NCBI RefSeq assembly: GCF_949820605.1
Contig: NZ_CATKVU010000006.1
Coordinates: forward strand, 248,001 to 312,000
Reading direction: 5' to 3'
Length of the DNA: 64,000 nt
Source: Segatella copri
GTDB lineage: Bacteria; Bacteroidota; Bacteroidia; Bacteroidales; Bacteroidaceae
Below are positions 7,336 through 15,599 of this stretch, piece by piece. The first letter of the stretch is position 1. Every line of letters starts with the position of its first letter. The translations under genes were made by a program, and so were the position numbers. The notes under the pieces are model-generated. The model ran no database searches and was not told where the DNA came from. It was given only the letters and a program-made list of their open reading frames with translations.

Positions 7336-8817
7336 ATGGAAATAATAATTGTATTTTTAATAATTGCTTTTGTCATGGTCTGTTATCTTTGCCATAGATT
7401 TAAAAGTGATAGAAGAGACTCTGTTAGTCAGACTAATAGAGTTAGTGGTGGAATTAATACAGTTCGTGTTCAAACGAAATCGCAAGAACCTATTGCTTCT
7501 AAAGGTGGTGATGCAAAGGATAAACAAGTTCCCCAAATTAAGGTAGAAAAGCAAAGAGAACAGCAGGTAGAAGTTTGTAGTGCCAAGTTGTCAAGTGGAG
7601 AAGCAAATGGAGAAAATAAATCTTTTGTTTCCTTTAAGAAGGAAGAGCCTTATAGCGTAAAGCTGATTCCTCTTCTAAAAGCAGATTTGAATATATTAAA
7701 TATAGACTATTCGCAGCAATATGTTGTAAATTATGATTTGGTAAGTTCAGGGAATTTAGAATACCCATATTTGGTAGCACCTGAAAAAGGAACTTGGATA
7801 AAGTTACCTATTCAAGGTAGAAATGGTAGGCGTGGATTTTGTGAGGAAAAATTGGCGAACGTCATCAATAAATATCATTTGAAAGGTTTTAGAGATAACT
7901 TATCTCTTTTTGCGGATGGTTGTCCTTACGAGCCAGACTTTGCATACATTGATGTAGAAAAAGGAATATTCATAGACATAGAAGTTGATGAACCATATTC
8001 TGGTTGGGAGAAGACACCTATACATTACATGATAGGAAATAGAACTAATGATGGCAAAAGAAATGAACGCTTTACGGAACGAGGGTGGATTGTTCTTCGA
8101 TTTTCTGAAAAACAAGTATTTGAACAGACAATGTCTTGCTTGAAATATTTGTATCAGCAAATTTGTCGTATTGATACTTCGATGGCTATACCTTCTTCGT
8201 TGGCTTCTGTTCCTGATTTAAAGGTTGATAGTATGTGGACTAAGGCTGATGCTTTTCAGATGATTCAAAATAAGACAAGGGAAAAAATGTTAGGTATAAG
8301 TGAGTTTATTATGCCTAGTGGAAAATTTGTAACAAGTAATCTTATTGATTATGAGGAAGCTGGAAAAATAGAAGATGCAATAAAAACTTTAAGAGATGAT
8401 AAAGTATGGAGAAAGTATTCAGAAAAAGGTTGGTGGCAGAAATATATTGATGAGCGACCAAATGGAAAATATGTCTTCGAAGCAAAGAAAAAGCTTGACG
8501 ATATTTTGTGGGTTGAATGTGAGCAGGCAAAGAATTATGATCTTTATCTGAAAAATAGTGAATTGCAAAAACATTCTAAAGAAGCAAGAAAACTCAAAGA
8601 AGAGGAGGCAAAGATTAAAGCTGAAAATGTTCGAAGAGAAATGGAACGTATTGTTGCTTTAAAAGAGGAGGCTATGCATAAAGAAGAAGAGGAAAGATTG
8701 GAACGCCAAAAAAGAGAGGAGGAAGAACGTAAAAAACGCGAAGCAGAGAATTATGCTCGCCAACATGTTTCTTCTCAAACTCAAACAAGAACACCTTCAA
8801 GCAGAGGGTATGCATAA
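7336..8817 (+). CDS. membrane-anchored nuclease-like protein with C-terminal coiled coil
   Basis: 493 aa from the ATG at 7336; the frame opens at a TTG at 7309, but the ATG precedes the single N-terminal transmembrane helix (MEIIIVFLIIAFVMVCYLC) and is the likely start. A low-complexity linker follows. The central part has a PD-(D/E)XK-like core resembling DUF559/Vsr-type nucleases: GFCEEKLANVI, then EPDFAYID, then IDIEVDEP, then RNERFTERGWIVLRFSE. The C-terminal 100 residues are a charged coiled coil. First gene of a compact operon with the E2-E1 fusion 25 bp downstream. A membrane-tethered DNase effector is my inference. The usual lysine of the motif is not evident, so activity is uncertain. 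Confidence 0.7.
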   Translation: MEIIIVFLIIAFVMVCYLCHRFKSDRRDSVSQTNRVSGGINTVRVQTKSQEPIASKGGDAKDKQVPQIKVEKQREQQVEVCSAKLSSGEANGENKSFVSFKKEEPYSVKLIPLLKADLNILNIDYSQQYVVNYDLVSSGNLEYPYLVAPEKGTWIKLPIQGRNGRRGFCEEKLANVINKYHLKGFRDNLSLFADGCPYEPDFAYIDVEKGIFIDIEVDEPYSGWEKTPIHYMIGNRTNDGKRNERFTERGWIVLRFSEKQVFEQTMSCLKYLYQQICRIDTSMAIPSSLASVPDLKVDSMWTKADAFQMIQNKTREKMLGISEFIMPSGKFVTSNLIDYEEAGKIEDAIKTLRDDKVWRKYSEKGWWQKYIDERPNGKYVFEAKKKLDDILWVECEQAKNYDLYLKNSELQKHSKEARKLKEEEAKIKAENVRREMERIVALKEEAMHKEEEERLERQKREEEERKKREAENYARQHVSSQTQTRTPSSRGYA

Positions 8818-8842
8818 TATAAACTTATAAAGATTTAAAAAA

Positions 8843-11176
8843 ATGGAATTCAAGTATAAAGATGCCGATTTTTATAATGCTTATTGTGAGCAATTGGAGG
8901 ATTTCATATTGTTGGAATATTTTGAGGATATGAAAGAAAACTATGTCGGTAAATTGTTGGCAAAGAATACAATTCATAGATTAGAGCTTGTTGTGAGGAT
9001 TCCCAAAACGTTTCCACACAACAAACTTTATTTCTATACTTCTTCCCTTTACGGCTATCCTCATTTGATTCCGTGTCTGGAGTCTTTTGGGAGAAGTTGG
9101 TTTTGCTTAAATTCTGCATTTGCAGAAACTACTCGTGGTCAATTGGATGAGGAGTTTGATAGATTGCGTGGTTGGATAAAGGAGCAAATGCGCTCTGAAC
9201 TCCCACCAATAATAGCTGATGTCAATACTCGAAGAGCTTTGTCTGTATTTAACACCTATGCAAAGGGAAATACGGATGAGATGGACGAACTCAATGCTGC
9301 AAAAGAAGACTTGATATTTGTAGGAGATGTTTGGAAAAATGTAGTAAATGAAAGAGATGGTTACTTGAATTGTGTCAAGCAACAAAATGGAAAATATGTC
9401 GTTTATGATGGAACTGAGACAAAAGATAAATTACCATTCGTTATTGTTAACCATCAACCGAAAGATTTTCATAGTTTTGCATCGCTTGTTGATGAGTTTG
9501 GTTGGAGTGATGAGTTGTGTGAGAAATTGTTACCGAATTTCAATTGGGGTGAAAAGAAAAGTGAAGGAAAATTTATTTGTAAAGAAGATAATGAGCCATA
9601 TACAGAACATCCAAGAAAAGAAAATATCGAAACGGATTATAGATATTTATGTCAGCAATTAGAACATAAGGATATCCCTGGAAAGTATAAGATAGTCATA
9701 AGGGAGAGATTGAGAACCTTTGTGAAAGATAGTTATAATGCTTGTGACCGTAAAGGTATGTTTTCTACCAATATGGATGAGTATGAGGATTATGGCTTTG
9801 ATCCTGATGAAGGAATTAAACGATATTACTTTTCTCTTCATTGTTTTGCATTGGGCGTAATTGATGATGGAAAATTAAATTGGTATTTAATTGATGCACA
9901 ACAATGTAATGTAAAATATGAAGAATTGTCTTTTGATTTTGGAAGATATGAATATAGGACAAAGCATGTGCAAGATATACCCTTGAATACATCTATAGCA
10001 AAAAGAATAAAACAAGATGAATTTTACGGCAGGGGATGTTTAGCATCAGGGTTCATTAATAAGAAAATATTATTGATAGGATTGGGAGCTATTGGTTCAT
10101 TTTTAGCTGAAACTTTAGTTCGAGGAGGTATTCGTGATATAACTTTGTCTGATGGAGATTATGTGGAAGCTGGCAATCTATGCCGGGCATCTTTTGAAAT
10201 GAACTCTATTGGGGATAGCAAAGCTTCAGCTTTGGCAGATAAGTTGGAGCGAATATCACCGTTCTGTGCAGTTAAACAAGAAGGAGAATGGGATGAAAAT
10301 GGATTGTTTCTTTGTGATTATAAACATGGTGAGTTTTATGGAAATGTAAATTATAATTCTCAAGAGAAGTTTTTGAAAGAAATAGAAAAGTATGATCTTA
10401 TTATAGATTGTACTGCAAGTAATGAATTGCTTCATTTCTTAAGTTATGCAGTAAAATTACCTACACAATTGATAAGTGTATGTATAACAAACCATGCTAA
10501 GGATTGTTTGTTTTTGTCAAATACCAATGGCAATGTGTTTGAGCAAAGAAAGCATGTTCTTGCCAAAATAGAACAGGATACAGATAATTTTTATGTTGCG
10601 GGTACTGGATGCTATTCTCCTACTTTTCTTGCGACGGCGAGTGATATGTTGCCATTTACAAATTTAGTTGTAAGAAAGATTAACAAGTCTTTGGCAAACA
10701 CGATGCCGATAACTTCAACAGTTTGGCATTATCAAGAGGATTCTATTTTGGCTGAATCTGTTTATACATATATGATAGAGAATGGTGCGATTCGATTGGT
10801 TGTCCTGCAAAGCGTTATAGACTCAATAAGACAGAGCGTAATCTTTGAAGATGGACAGATTGGTGTTCTTATGGGTGGTTATTCCTCTGATGGTACCCAT
10901 ATTTTTGTGACTCATGCTGTGAGTATGCATGATATTGAAAAGGATATGGGCAAAATAAAGAATGTCTCACAGAATGTGTTGGATTATATAGGTAATGTTT
11001 GTGTTTCAAAAGATATAGGAAAACATCTTCCACTTTTGAGCCAGATTGCTACAGATAATCAGGTAAACACGAACAATCCTTTGCTGGCACAATTGAATGA
11101 AGACGGTTCGGTAGCTTTCTATCTTTTGATAGAGAAAGAGTTGGTTCCTTTTGTTGTAAATAATATTATTTGTTAG
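8843..11176 (+). CDS. E2-E1 fusion of a prokaryotic ubiquitin-like conjugation system, with JAB-like tail
   Basis: 777 aa. Residues 1-125 look like a Prok-E2 domain: RIPKTFPHNKLYFYT, then YGYPHLIPCLE and GRSWFCLNSA with candidate catalytic C88. After a roughly 250-residue linker comes a ThiF/E1 adenylation domain with the nucleotide-binding loop G413-LGAIG-418, the acidic strand LSDGDYVEAGNLCR, IGDSKASALADKL, and a candidate E1 cysteine C590 in GTGCYSPTF. The last 120 residues start like a JAB/Mov34 protease (FEDGQIGVLMGGYSSDG, E669) but the HxH-x-D zinc motif is absent. The layout recalls Cap2 (CBASS) and Bil-type modules. No ubiquitin-like protein is obvious nearby. The next gene starts 2 bp after its stop, indicating translational coupling. 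Confidence 0.8.
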   Translation: MEFKYKDADFYNAYCEQLEDFILLEYFEDMKENYVGKLLAKNTIHRLELVVRIPKTFPHNKLYFYTSSLYGYPHLIPCLESFGRSWFCLNSAFAETTRGQLDEEFDRLRGWIKEQMRSELPPIIADVNTRRALSVFNTYAKGNTDEMDELNAAKEDLIFVGDVWKNVVNERDGYLNCVKQQNGKYVVYDGTETKDKLPFVIVNHQPKDFHSFASLVDEFGWSDELCEKLLPNFNWGEKKSEGKFICKEDNEPYTEHPRKENIETDYRYLCQQLEHKDIPGKYKIVIRERLRTFVKDSYNACDRKGMFSTNMDEYEDYGFDPDEGIKRYYFSLHCFALGVIDDGKLNWYLIDAQQCNVKYEELSFDFGRYEYRTKHVQDIPLNTSIAKRIKQDEFYGRGCLASGFINKKILLIGLGAIGSFLAETLVRGGIRDITLSDGDYVEAGNLCRASFEMNSIGDSKASALADKLERISPFCAVKQEGEWDENGLFLCDYKHGEFYGNVNYNSQEKFLKEIEKYDLIIDCTASNELLHFLSYAVKLPTQLISVCITNHAKDCLFLSNTNGNVFEQRKHVLAKIEQDTDNFYVAGTGCYSPTFLATASDMLPFTNLVVRKINKSLANTMPITSTVWHYQEDSILAESVYTYMIENGAIRLVVLQSVIDSIRQSVIFEDGQIGVLMGGYSSDGTHIFVTHAVSMHDIEKDMGKIKNVSQNVLDYIGNVCVSKDIGKHLPLLSQIATDNQVNTNNPLLAQLNEDGSVAFYLLIEKELVPFVVNNIIC

Positions 11177-11178
11177 TT

Positions 11179-13920
11179 ATGGAGTTGGATAGAATAAAAT
11201 CTTTAGTAGTAGAAATTAATGAGCAATATCAGTCTCTTGGTTCATTGTCAAATGATGAACTAAGAGTAAGGTATTCTCAATTACGTAATGAAGCATTAGA
11301 TAAACTACAGCATGGCATTTCTGAAAAAGAAATTTTAGATTCTGCTTTGATTGAAGTGTTTTCTTTATTGAAAGAAGTAACTCGGCGTTTTTCAGAGAAT
11401 GATGAAATTAAGGTGGAACAGACCGATTTGGATGTAAAACTCTTTGAGAACGTTCCTTTTATAAAAGACTGTAAGAAAGATCCGAATGATTCGACAGACC
11501 GAAGTTATCTTTGGAGTCTTAATTATGTGTCGTCATGGTTTATTGGTAACGAAATGTATAAATGGAATGTTGTACTATACGACGAGCAACTGATGGGTGG
11601 AATAGCTTTGCACGAGGGGAAAATTATCCAAATGTGTACGGGTGAGGGGAAAACATTTGTTTCGATAGCTCCAGTGTTATTAAATGCTTTGTTGGGGAAA
11701 TGTTGTCATATAATGACAGCTAATTCTTATCTTTCTAAGCGAGATTATGAAATTACTCGTCCTATATATTCTTTCTTTGGTCTTACTGTAGACTGTATAG
11801 AGAATAAAGAGAGAAATAGTAATGCTCTACGAGAGGCTTATAAGTCTGATGTGGTGTTTGGTGCAACATCAAACTTTATTTTTGATTATCTTTATGATAT
11901 GATGAATAACGATTTGGAAACTCGTATGCAAGGGAAGTACGATTTTGTTATTTTGGATGAGGCAGATTCTATGTTGATAGATGATGCTTCAACCCCTCAT
12001 ATCATAAGCTCATGTATAGGACAGGTAAATACTTTGTGTACGAACAAGTTATTTGTTGATTATTTGCCATTTGTAAAGGAATTGGTGGAGAATAATCAAG
12101 ATGGGCAATACTATATAATTAATAAGATAAAGCATTTTGCTTCTTATACGGAAACTGGGAAGAAGTGGCTAAGAGAAAAGTTGGCAGATCCGTTGTTGTT
12201 TGAAGAGAATGTAGGGGAAAATTATGAACAGGTTGAAAAGCAGTGTTTTGATTTTTCGCAAGAAAAGAAAAAAGCATTACTTGAATCCCCAAAAAATCAA
12301 GTAAAATATCGTAAGCAACAGGAAAATGTTTTAGATAAATTATTACATGCTTTAACTGTATATTTCGAAGATGAAGATTATGTTGTCGCAGAACGAAATA
12401 ACAAAAAGAGTGTTATAATTATAGACTCTAATACAGGACGTTTGAAAGAGCAGAGTCGCTGGGAATATGGTCTTCATGAAGCTATTGAGGCAAAAGAAGG
12501 GATAGAAGTTGGAGGCTTAGGTTACCAAACTGCTGTTATCAGTATAAAAAACTATCTTCGAAAATATAGTAAGATTAGTGGTATGACAGGAACGGCTGTC
12601 GCTTGCTCTAAAGAACTAAAAGAGGTGTATAATCTGTCGGTTTTAAAGATACCAACTCATCGACCTGTTGTTAGGGAAGATTTACCTTTGCGAGTTTTTA
12701 GAAATCAAAAATTATTGGATGAGGCTGTTATAAATAAAGCGATAGAAATCCAAAAAAAAGGACGTTCGGTCTTGGTTTGTACTGCAACGATTAAGCGTTC
12801 AACTCTTTTAGCAGATAAATTCGCAAAAAGAGATATAGAAGTTCAGGTACTAAATGGTAAAACTTTAGCAGAAGAGGCTTCTTTGGTGGCAAATGCAGGG
12901 AAAAGTGGTTTCATAACGATTTCTACAAGTGTTGCAGGTCGTGGTACAGATATAAAACCTGACGAGGACGTATTGGCAAAAGGAGGATTGGCTGTTTTGG
13001 GAGTAGAATTGGCACATTCTGATAGAATCGACCAACAGATGGCTGGACGTGCAGGAAGACAAGGTAATCCTGGTTCTTCTCAATTCTTTGTTTCTCTAGA
13101 TGATGATATTTTGGCATATCTTTCTGAAAAAGAAATGAAGTCTTTATGTAAAATAGTGGACAATTGCTTGGGTGAAAAAGAAATAACTTCAAAGGAAATT
13201 TGTGATTTCTTTTATCTTGCCCAGCGAAATTGTGTTCAAGAAGAAATGGATAGCCGAAAATATTCGAACTTACGTGACGATAGTATAGATTCTTTCAGAA
13301 ATGAAATTTATGGAATAAAAAATAGAATATTGAAAGATTCAAAAGAGGCCGATGCGGTTTTGAAAGAATTGTGCGGTGAAGGTAATGATAGCTTTTGGAA
13401 AGAGCATTATGCTCATGTAGAGCAGATACTAAGTGTGGCTATGCCTATAATCCGAAAGATTCAAGAAAATACCTATGTGATGGATAGTTATCAAAGACTG
13501 CCTCTGTCGGATGGCAATAATGTCTATTCTATTCCTTTTTCATTGAACTCAGCTTTGGAGACAGATGGAAGTTCGTTATATGCTTCAATAGAAAAATATG
13601 TATTGCTTGATGCTATCAACAAATCGTGGATGAATTATATTAATGAGATTGATATAGAAAATTTGATTCCGGGTGATTTGTATGCAATTTTCTTGGATGC
13701 AAAAAAATGTATGTTGGAAGATGTTGAGAATAAGTTAACAAAGTTATACATTCCTGTGAATGCAATAAATGGTGACGAAGAAAACAATCAAAAAGAAACT
13801 TCAAATCCTTTGCTTAAATATATCAAAGTGCATAGTAAAAAGGTAGAGATGTTAGAACCATGTCCTTGTGGAAGTGGAAAGGCATTTTGGCAGTGTCATG
13901 GAAAAATTAAACTAAAATAA
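11179..13920 (+). CDS. SecA-like DEAD ATPase with C-terminal SEC-C zinc motif
   Basis: 913 aa from the ATG at 11179 (a TTG at 11170 is also in frame). It has the full set of SecA motor motifs: CTGEGKT with K158, DEADSMLID at 260-268, the preprotein-cross-linking-like insert, GMTGTA, AGRGTDI, and RIDQQMAGRAGRQGNPGSSQ. The C-terminus carries a SEC-C motif, CPCGSGKAFWQCHG (C895, C897, C906, H907), as in SecA tails that bind zinc. It is shorter and more divergent than a housekeeping SecA, and its operon position after an E2-E1 fusion suggests a specialised translocase or unfoldase. Base composition is AT-rich like its two upstream partners. I do not know a described system with this set. Confidence 0.85.
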   Translation: MELDRIKSLVVEINEQYQSLGSLSNDELRVRYSQLRNEALDKLQHGISEKEILDSALIEVFSLLKEVTRRFSENDEIKVEQTDLDVKLFENVPFIKDCKKDPNDSTDRSYLWSLNYVSSWFIGNEMYKWNVVLYDEQLMGGIALHEGKIIQMCTGEGKTFVSIAPVLLNALLGKCCHIMTANSYLSKRDYEITRPIYSFFGLTVDCIENKERNSNALREAYKSDVVFGATSNFIFDYLYDMMNNDLETRMQGKYDFVILDEADSMLIDDASTPHIISSCIGQVNTLCTNKLFVDYLPFVKELVENNQDGQYYIINKIKHFASYTETGKKWLREKLADPLLFEENVGENYEQVEKQCFDFSQEKKKALLESPKNQVKYRKQQENVLDKLLHALTVYFEDEDYVVAERNNKKSVIIIDSNTGRLKEQSRWEYGLHEAIEAKEGIEVGGLGYQTAVISIKNYLRKYSKISGMTGTAVACSKELKEVYNLSVLKIPTHRPVVREDLPLRVFRNQKLLDEAVINKAIEIQKKGRSVLVCTATIKRSTLLADKFAKRDIEVQVLNGKTLAEEASLVANAGKSGFITISTSVAGRGTDIKPDEDVLAKGGLAVLGVELAHSDRIDQQMAGRAGRQGNPGSSQFFVSLDDDILAYLSEKEMKSLCKIVDNCLGEKEITSKEICDFFYLAQRNCVQEEMDSRKYSNLRDDSIDSFRNEIYGIKNRILKDSKEADAVLKELCGEGNDSFWKEHYAHVEQILSVAMPIIRKIQENTYVMDSYQRLPLSDGNNVYSIPFSLNSALETDGSSLYASIEKYVLLDAINKSWMNYINEIDIENLIPGDLYAIFLDAKKCMLEDVENKLTKLYIPVNAINGDEENNQKETSNPLLKYIKVHSKKVEMLEPCPCGSGKAFWQCHGKIKLK

Positions 13921-13931
13921 AGTTATTAGTT

Positions 13932-14102
13932 ATGTCAAAGATAAAAATCCCAGGAGTCTCATTCTCCTTAAATCGGGCACTCGGTATCACGCAGTCTAAA
14001 CAGAAATTTGCACGTGAGACGGGGATTCCAACCTCTAAGGCTGGATTGGAGAGAAAAATAGGAAAGATGGTGTTGAGTGCCATCTTCGGAAAAAGAAAAT
14101 GA
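13932..14102 (+). CDS. small basic protein (56 aa), unknown
   Basis: 56 codons from ATG to TGA, 11 bp after the SecA-like gene and 6 bp before the next, so it is clearly part of the operon. The product is strongly basic (starts MSKIKIPGVSFSLNRALGIT, ends in FGKRK) with a central KFARETGIPTSKAG stretch that looks like a conserved family core. No signal peptide or cysteine. It could be a nucleic-acid-binding protein, a toxin-like peptide, or a partner or target of the conjugation module; it lacks a diglycine end, so it is not an obvious ubiquitin-like modifier. Confidence 0.65.
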   Translation: MSKIKIPGVSFSLNRALGITQSKQKFARETGIPTSKAGLERKIGKMVLSAIFGKRK

Positions 14103-14108
14103 TTTGAT

Positions 14109-14891
14109 ATGAGAAAGTTGAATCTTCTATCAATGTGTTTTGTGCTTATGGTTATGCTATCTTGTAACCATAAGCCTAAGGTTTCTGTGATAGAGGTAAA
14201 TGCTGACAGCCTACCTGAAACAATAATGAATACAGCGTCAAGTTCCAATGCTAGAATTTTTGTCACTCGGAAAGACACTGGGGAATTGATAGTCTTTACA
14301 CCGATTTATAACACTGTAGATTTGGTTTGCGGTAAGCGACCAAGCAAAGAGGATATGTCTGTGAGCTATTGTGCTGAGGCTGCGTTTACAGGGGAATGCT
14401 TGGATTCTTTTGCGCATCGCAATGTAGCAGGAAATCATGTGTCTGGTGGTATTTTTTATAGAGGCTACGTGGCTAAAACGAATACGGGGGCTTTTGTTTG
14501 GTATCAAGGCAAATGGAAGTTCCTGTATGATAGTTACGCTAGTGAACTAAGGAAAGCGGAAAAGCATAGAGGTATGGGCTTTGGACAGAATATGATTATT
14601 TATAATGGGCGAGTTATGCCTAGATTTAGAAAGGATAAGCCATTGAATATTTATCGGGCATTATGCGAGCTAGATGGCAAGCTGTGCATTGTTGAGGCTA
14701 AGCAAGCGTTGGCTTATAGCGAATTTGTGGAAAAGTTGGCAAACTTGAAGGTCAAATATGCTCTGTACTTGGATATGGGATCAGGATGGAATTATTCGTG
14801 GTATCGTGATTCTGTAGGAACTGTCCATGAAATACATCCAATAAAGCCATGTTCTAAATATCAAACGAATTGGATAGTATTTAAGAAGTAA
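14109..14891 (+). CDS. lipoprotein with phosphodiester-glycosidase-like domain (DUF2233/NAGPA type)
   Basis: 260 aa with a lipoprotein signal (lipobox VMLSC). The body resembles phosphodiester glycosidase family proteins: AEAAFTGECLDSFAHRNVAG, VSGGIFYRGYVAKTNTGAF, the conserved glycine-rich KHRGMGFGQNMIIYNGRVMP, and near the end YALYLDMGSGWNYSWYRDS. Family members cut sugar-phosphate diester bonds, in bacteria probably in envelope glycans. It starts only 6 bp after the 56-aa basic gene, so it may be cotranscribed with the E2-E1 operon, although its base composition is less AT-rich and a functional tie is uncertain. Confidence 0.65.
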   Translation: MRKLNLLSMCFVLMVMLSCNHKPKVSVIEVNADSLPETIMNTASSSNARIFVTRKDTGELIVFTPIYNTVDLVCGKRPSKEDMSVSYCAEAAFTGECLDSFAHRNVAGNHVSGGIFYRGYVAKTNTGAFVWYQGKWKFLYDSYASELRKAEKHRGMGFGQNMIIYNGRVMPRFRKDKPLNIYRALCELDGKLCIVEAKQALAYSEFVEKLANLKVKYALYLDMGSGWNYSWYRDSVGTVHEIHPIKPCSKYQTNWIVFKK

Positions 14892-14942
14892 ACAATATAG
14901 TATGTGCCGTTTCATATAATTTAATAAAACGTTAAAACAAGG

Positions 14943-15500
14943 ATGAATTTTTTGAAATTAAGTGTCACTTTTGTGAAGTCTTTGAGTGCTTTATTCGTTC
15001 CCGGTAAATGCCCCAAACGAATTGATCATGAGAAAATTGTTGCTGGTGAAAGCTTAGCGTCCGATTCTACACCTTCGGACATTATCGGATATCTAAAGAC
15101 TCAGCAGCCACACTATGATCTCTTGCGTTTCCTGGATGCACAGGAGGTTGCCTATACCCAGGCATTAAGTGAACTGAAAGGAGGTAGAAAACAAAGCCAT
15201 TGGATATGGTATATCTTCCCGCAACAGAAGGGACTCGGACATAGTTACAATTCAAAATACTATGGCTTGGATGGCGAGGGTGAAGCCAGAGCCTATGTTG
15301 ACCATGAAATTCTGGGTGATAGACTCCGTGAATGCTGCAAGGCGCTCTTGCTCCACAAGGATAAGGACATCAAATATATCATGGGAAGCGAAATTGACGT
15401 GCTGAAACTCAAAACTTCTATGCGTCTCTTCAATAAAGTGAGTCCTAATGATGTGTTTGAGGAAGTATTGGATGCATTCTTTTTAAACCATTCAGAATAG
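14943..15500 (+). CDS. DUF1810 family protein
   Basis: 185 aa. From about residue 55 the sequence matches the DUF1810 pattern: YDLLRFLDAQEVAYTQALSE, GGRKQSHWIWYIFPQQKGLG, ARAYVDHEILGDRLRECCKA, then a C-terminal helical part. The first 50 residues are an extra segment, partly hydrophobic (LSVTFVKSLSALFVPG), not typical of the family. The ATG could be further in, but none fits the domain boundary better. DUF1810 proteins are small soluble proteins of unknown function, related by name only to calpastatin. It stands 51 bp after the lipoprotein gene. Confidence 0.8.
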   Translation: MNFLKLSVTFVKSLSALFVPGKCPKRIDHEKIVAGESLASDSTPSDIIGYLKTQQPHYDLLRFLDAQEVAYTQALSELKGGRKQSHWIWYIFPQQKGLGHSYNSKYYGLDGEGEARAYVDHEILGDRLRECCKALLLHKDKDIKYIMGSEIDVLKLKTSMRLFNKVSPNDVFEEVLDAFFLNHSE

Positions 15501-15599
15501 TCTTAATAAGAGAACATAGGTTTCCCTTAATAATATGACCAGGACATCTGAAATTGTAACAAATAAAGGAAATAGTAGTGACAATTATATAAAGGTGAT

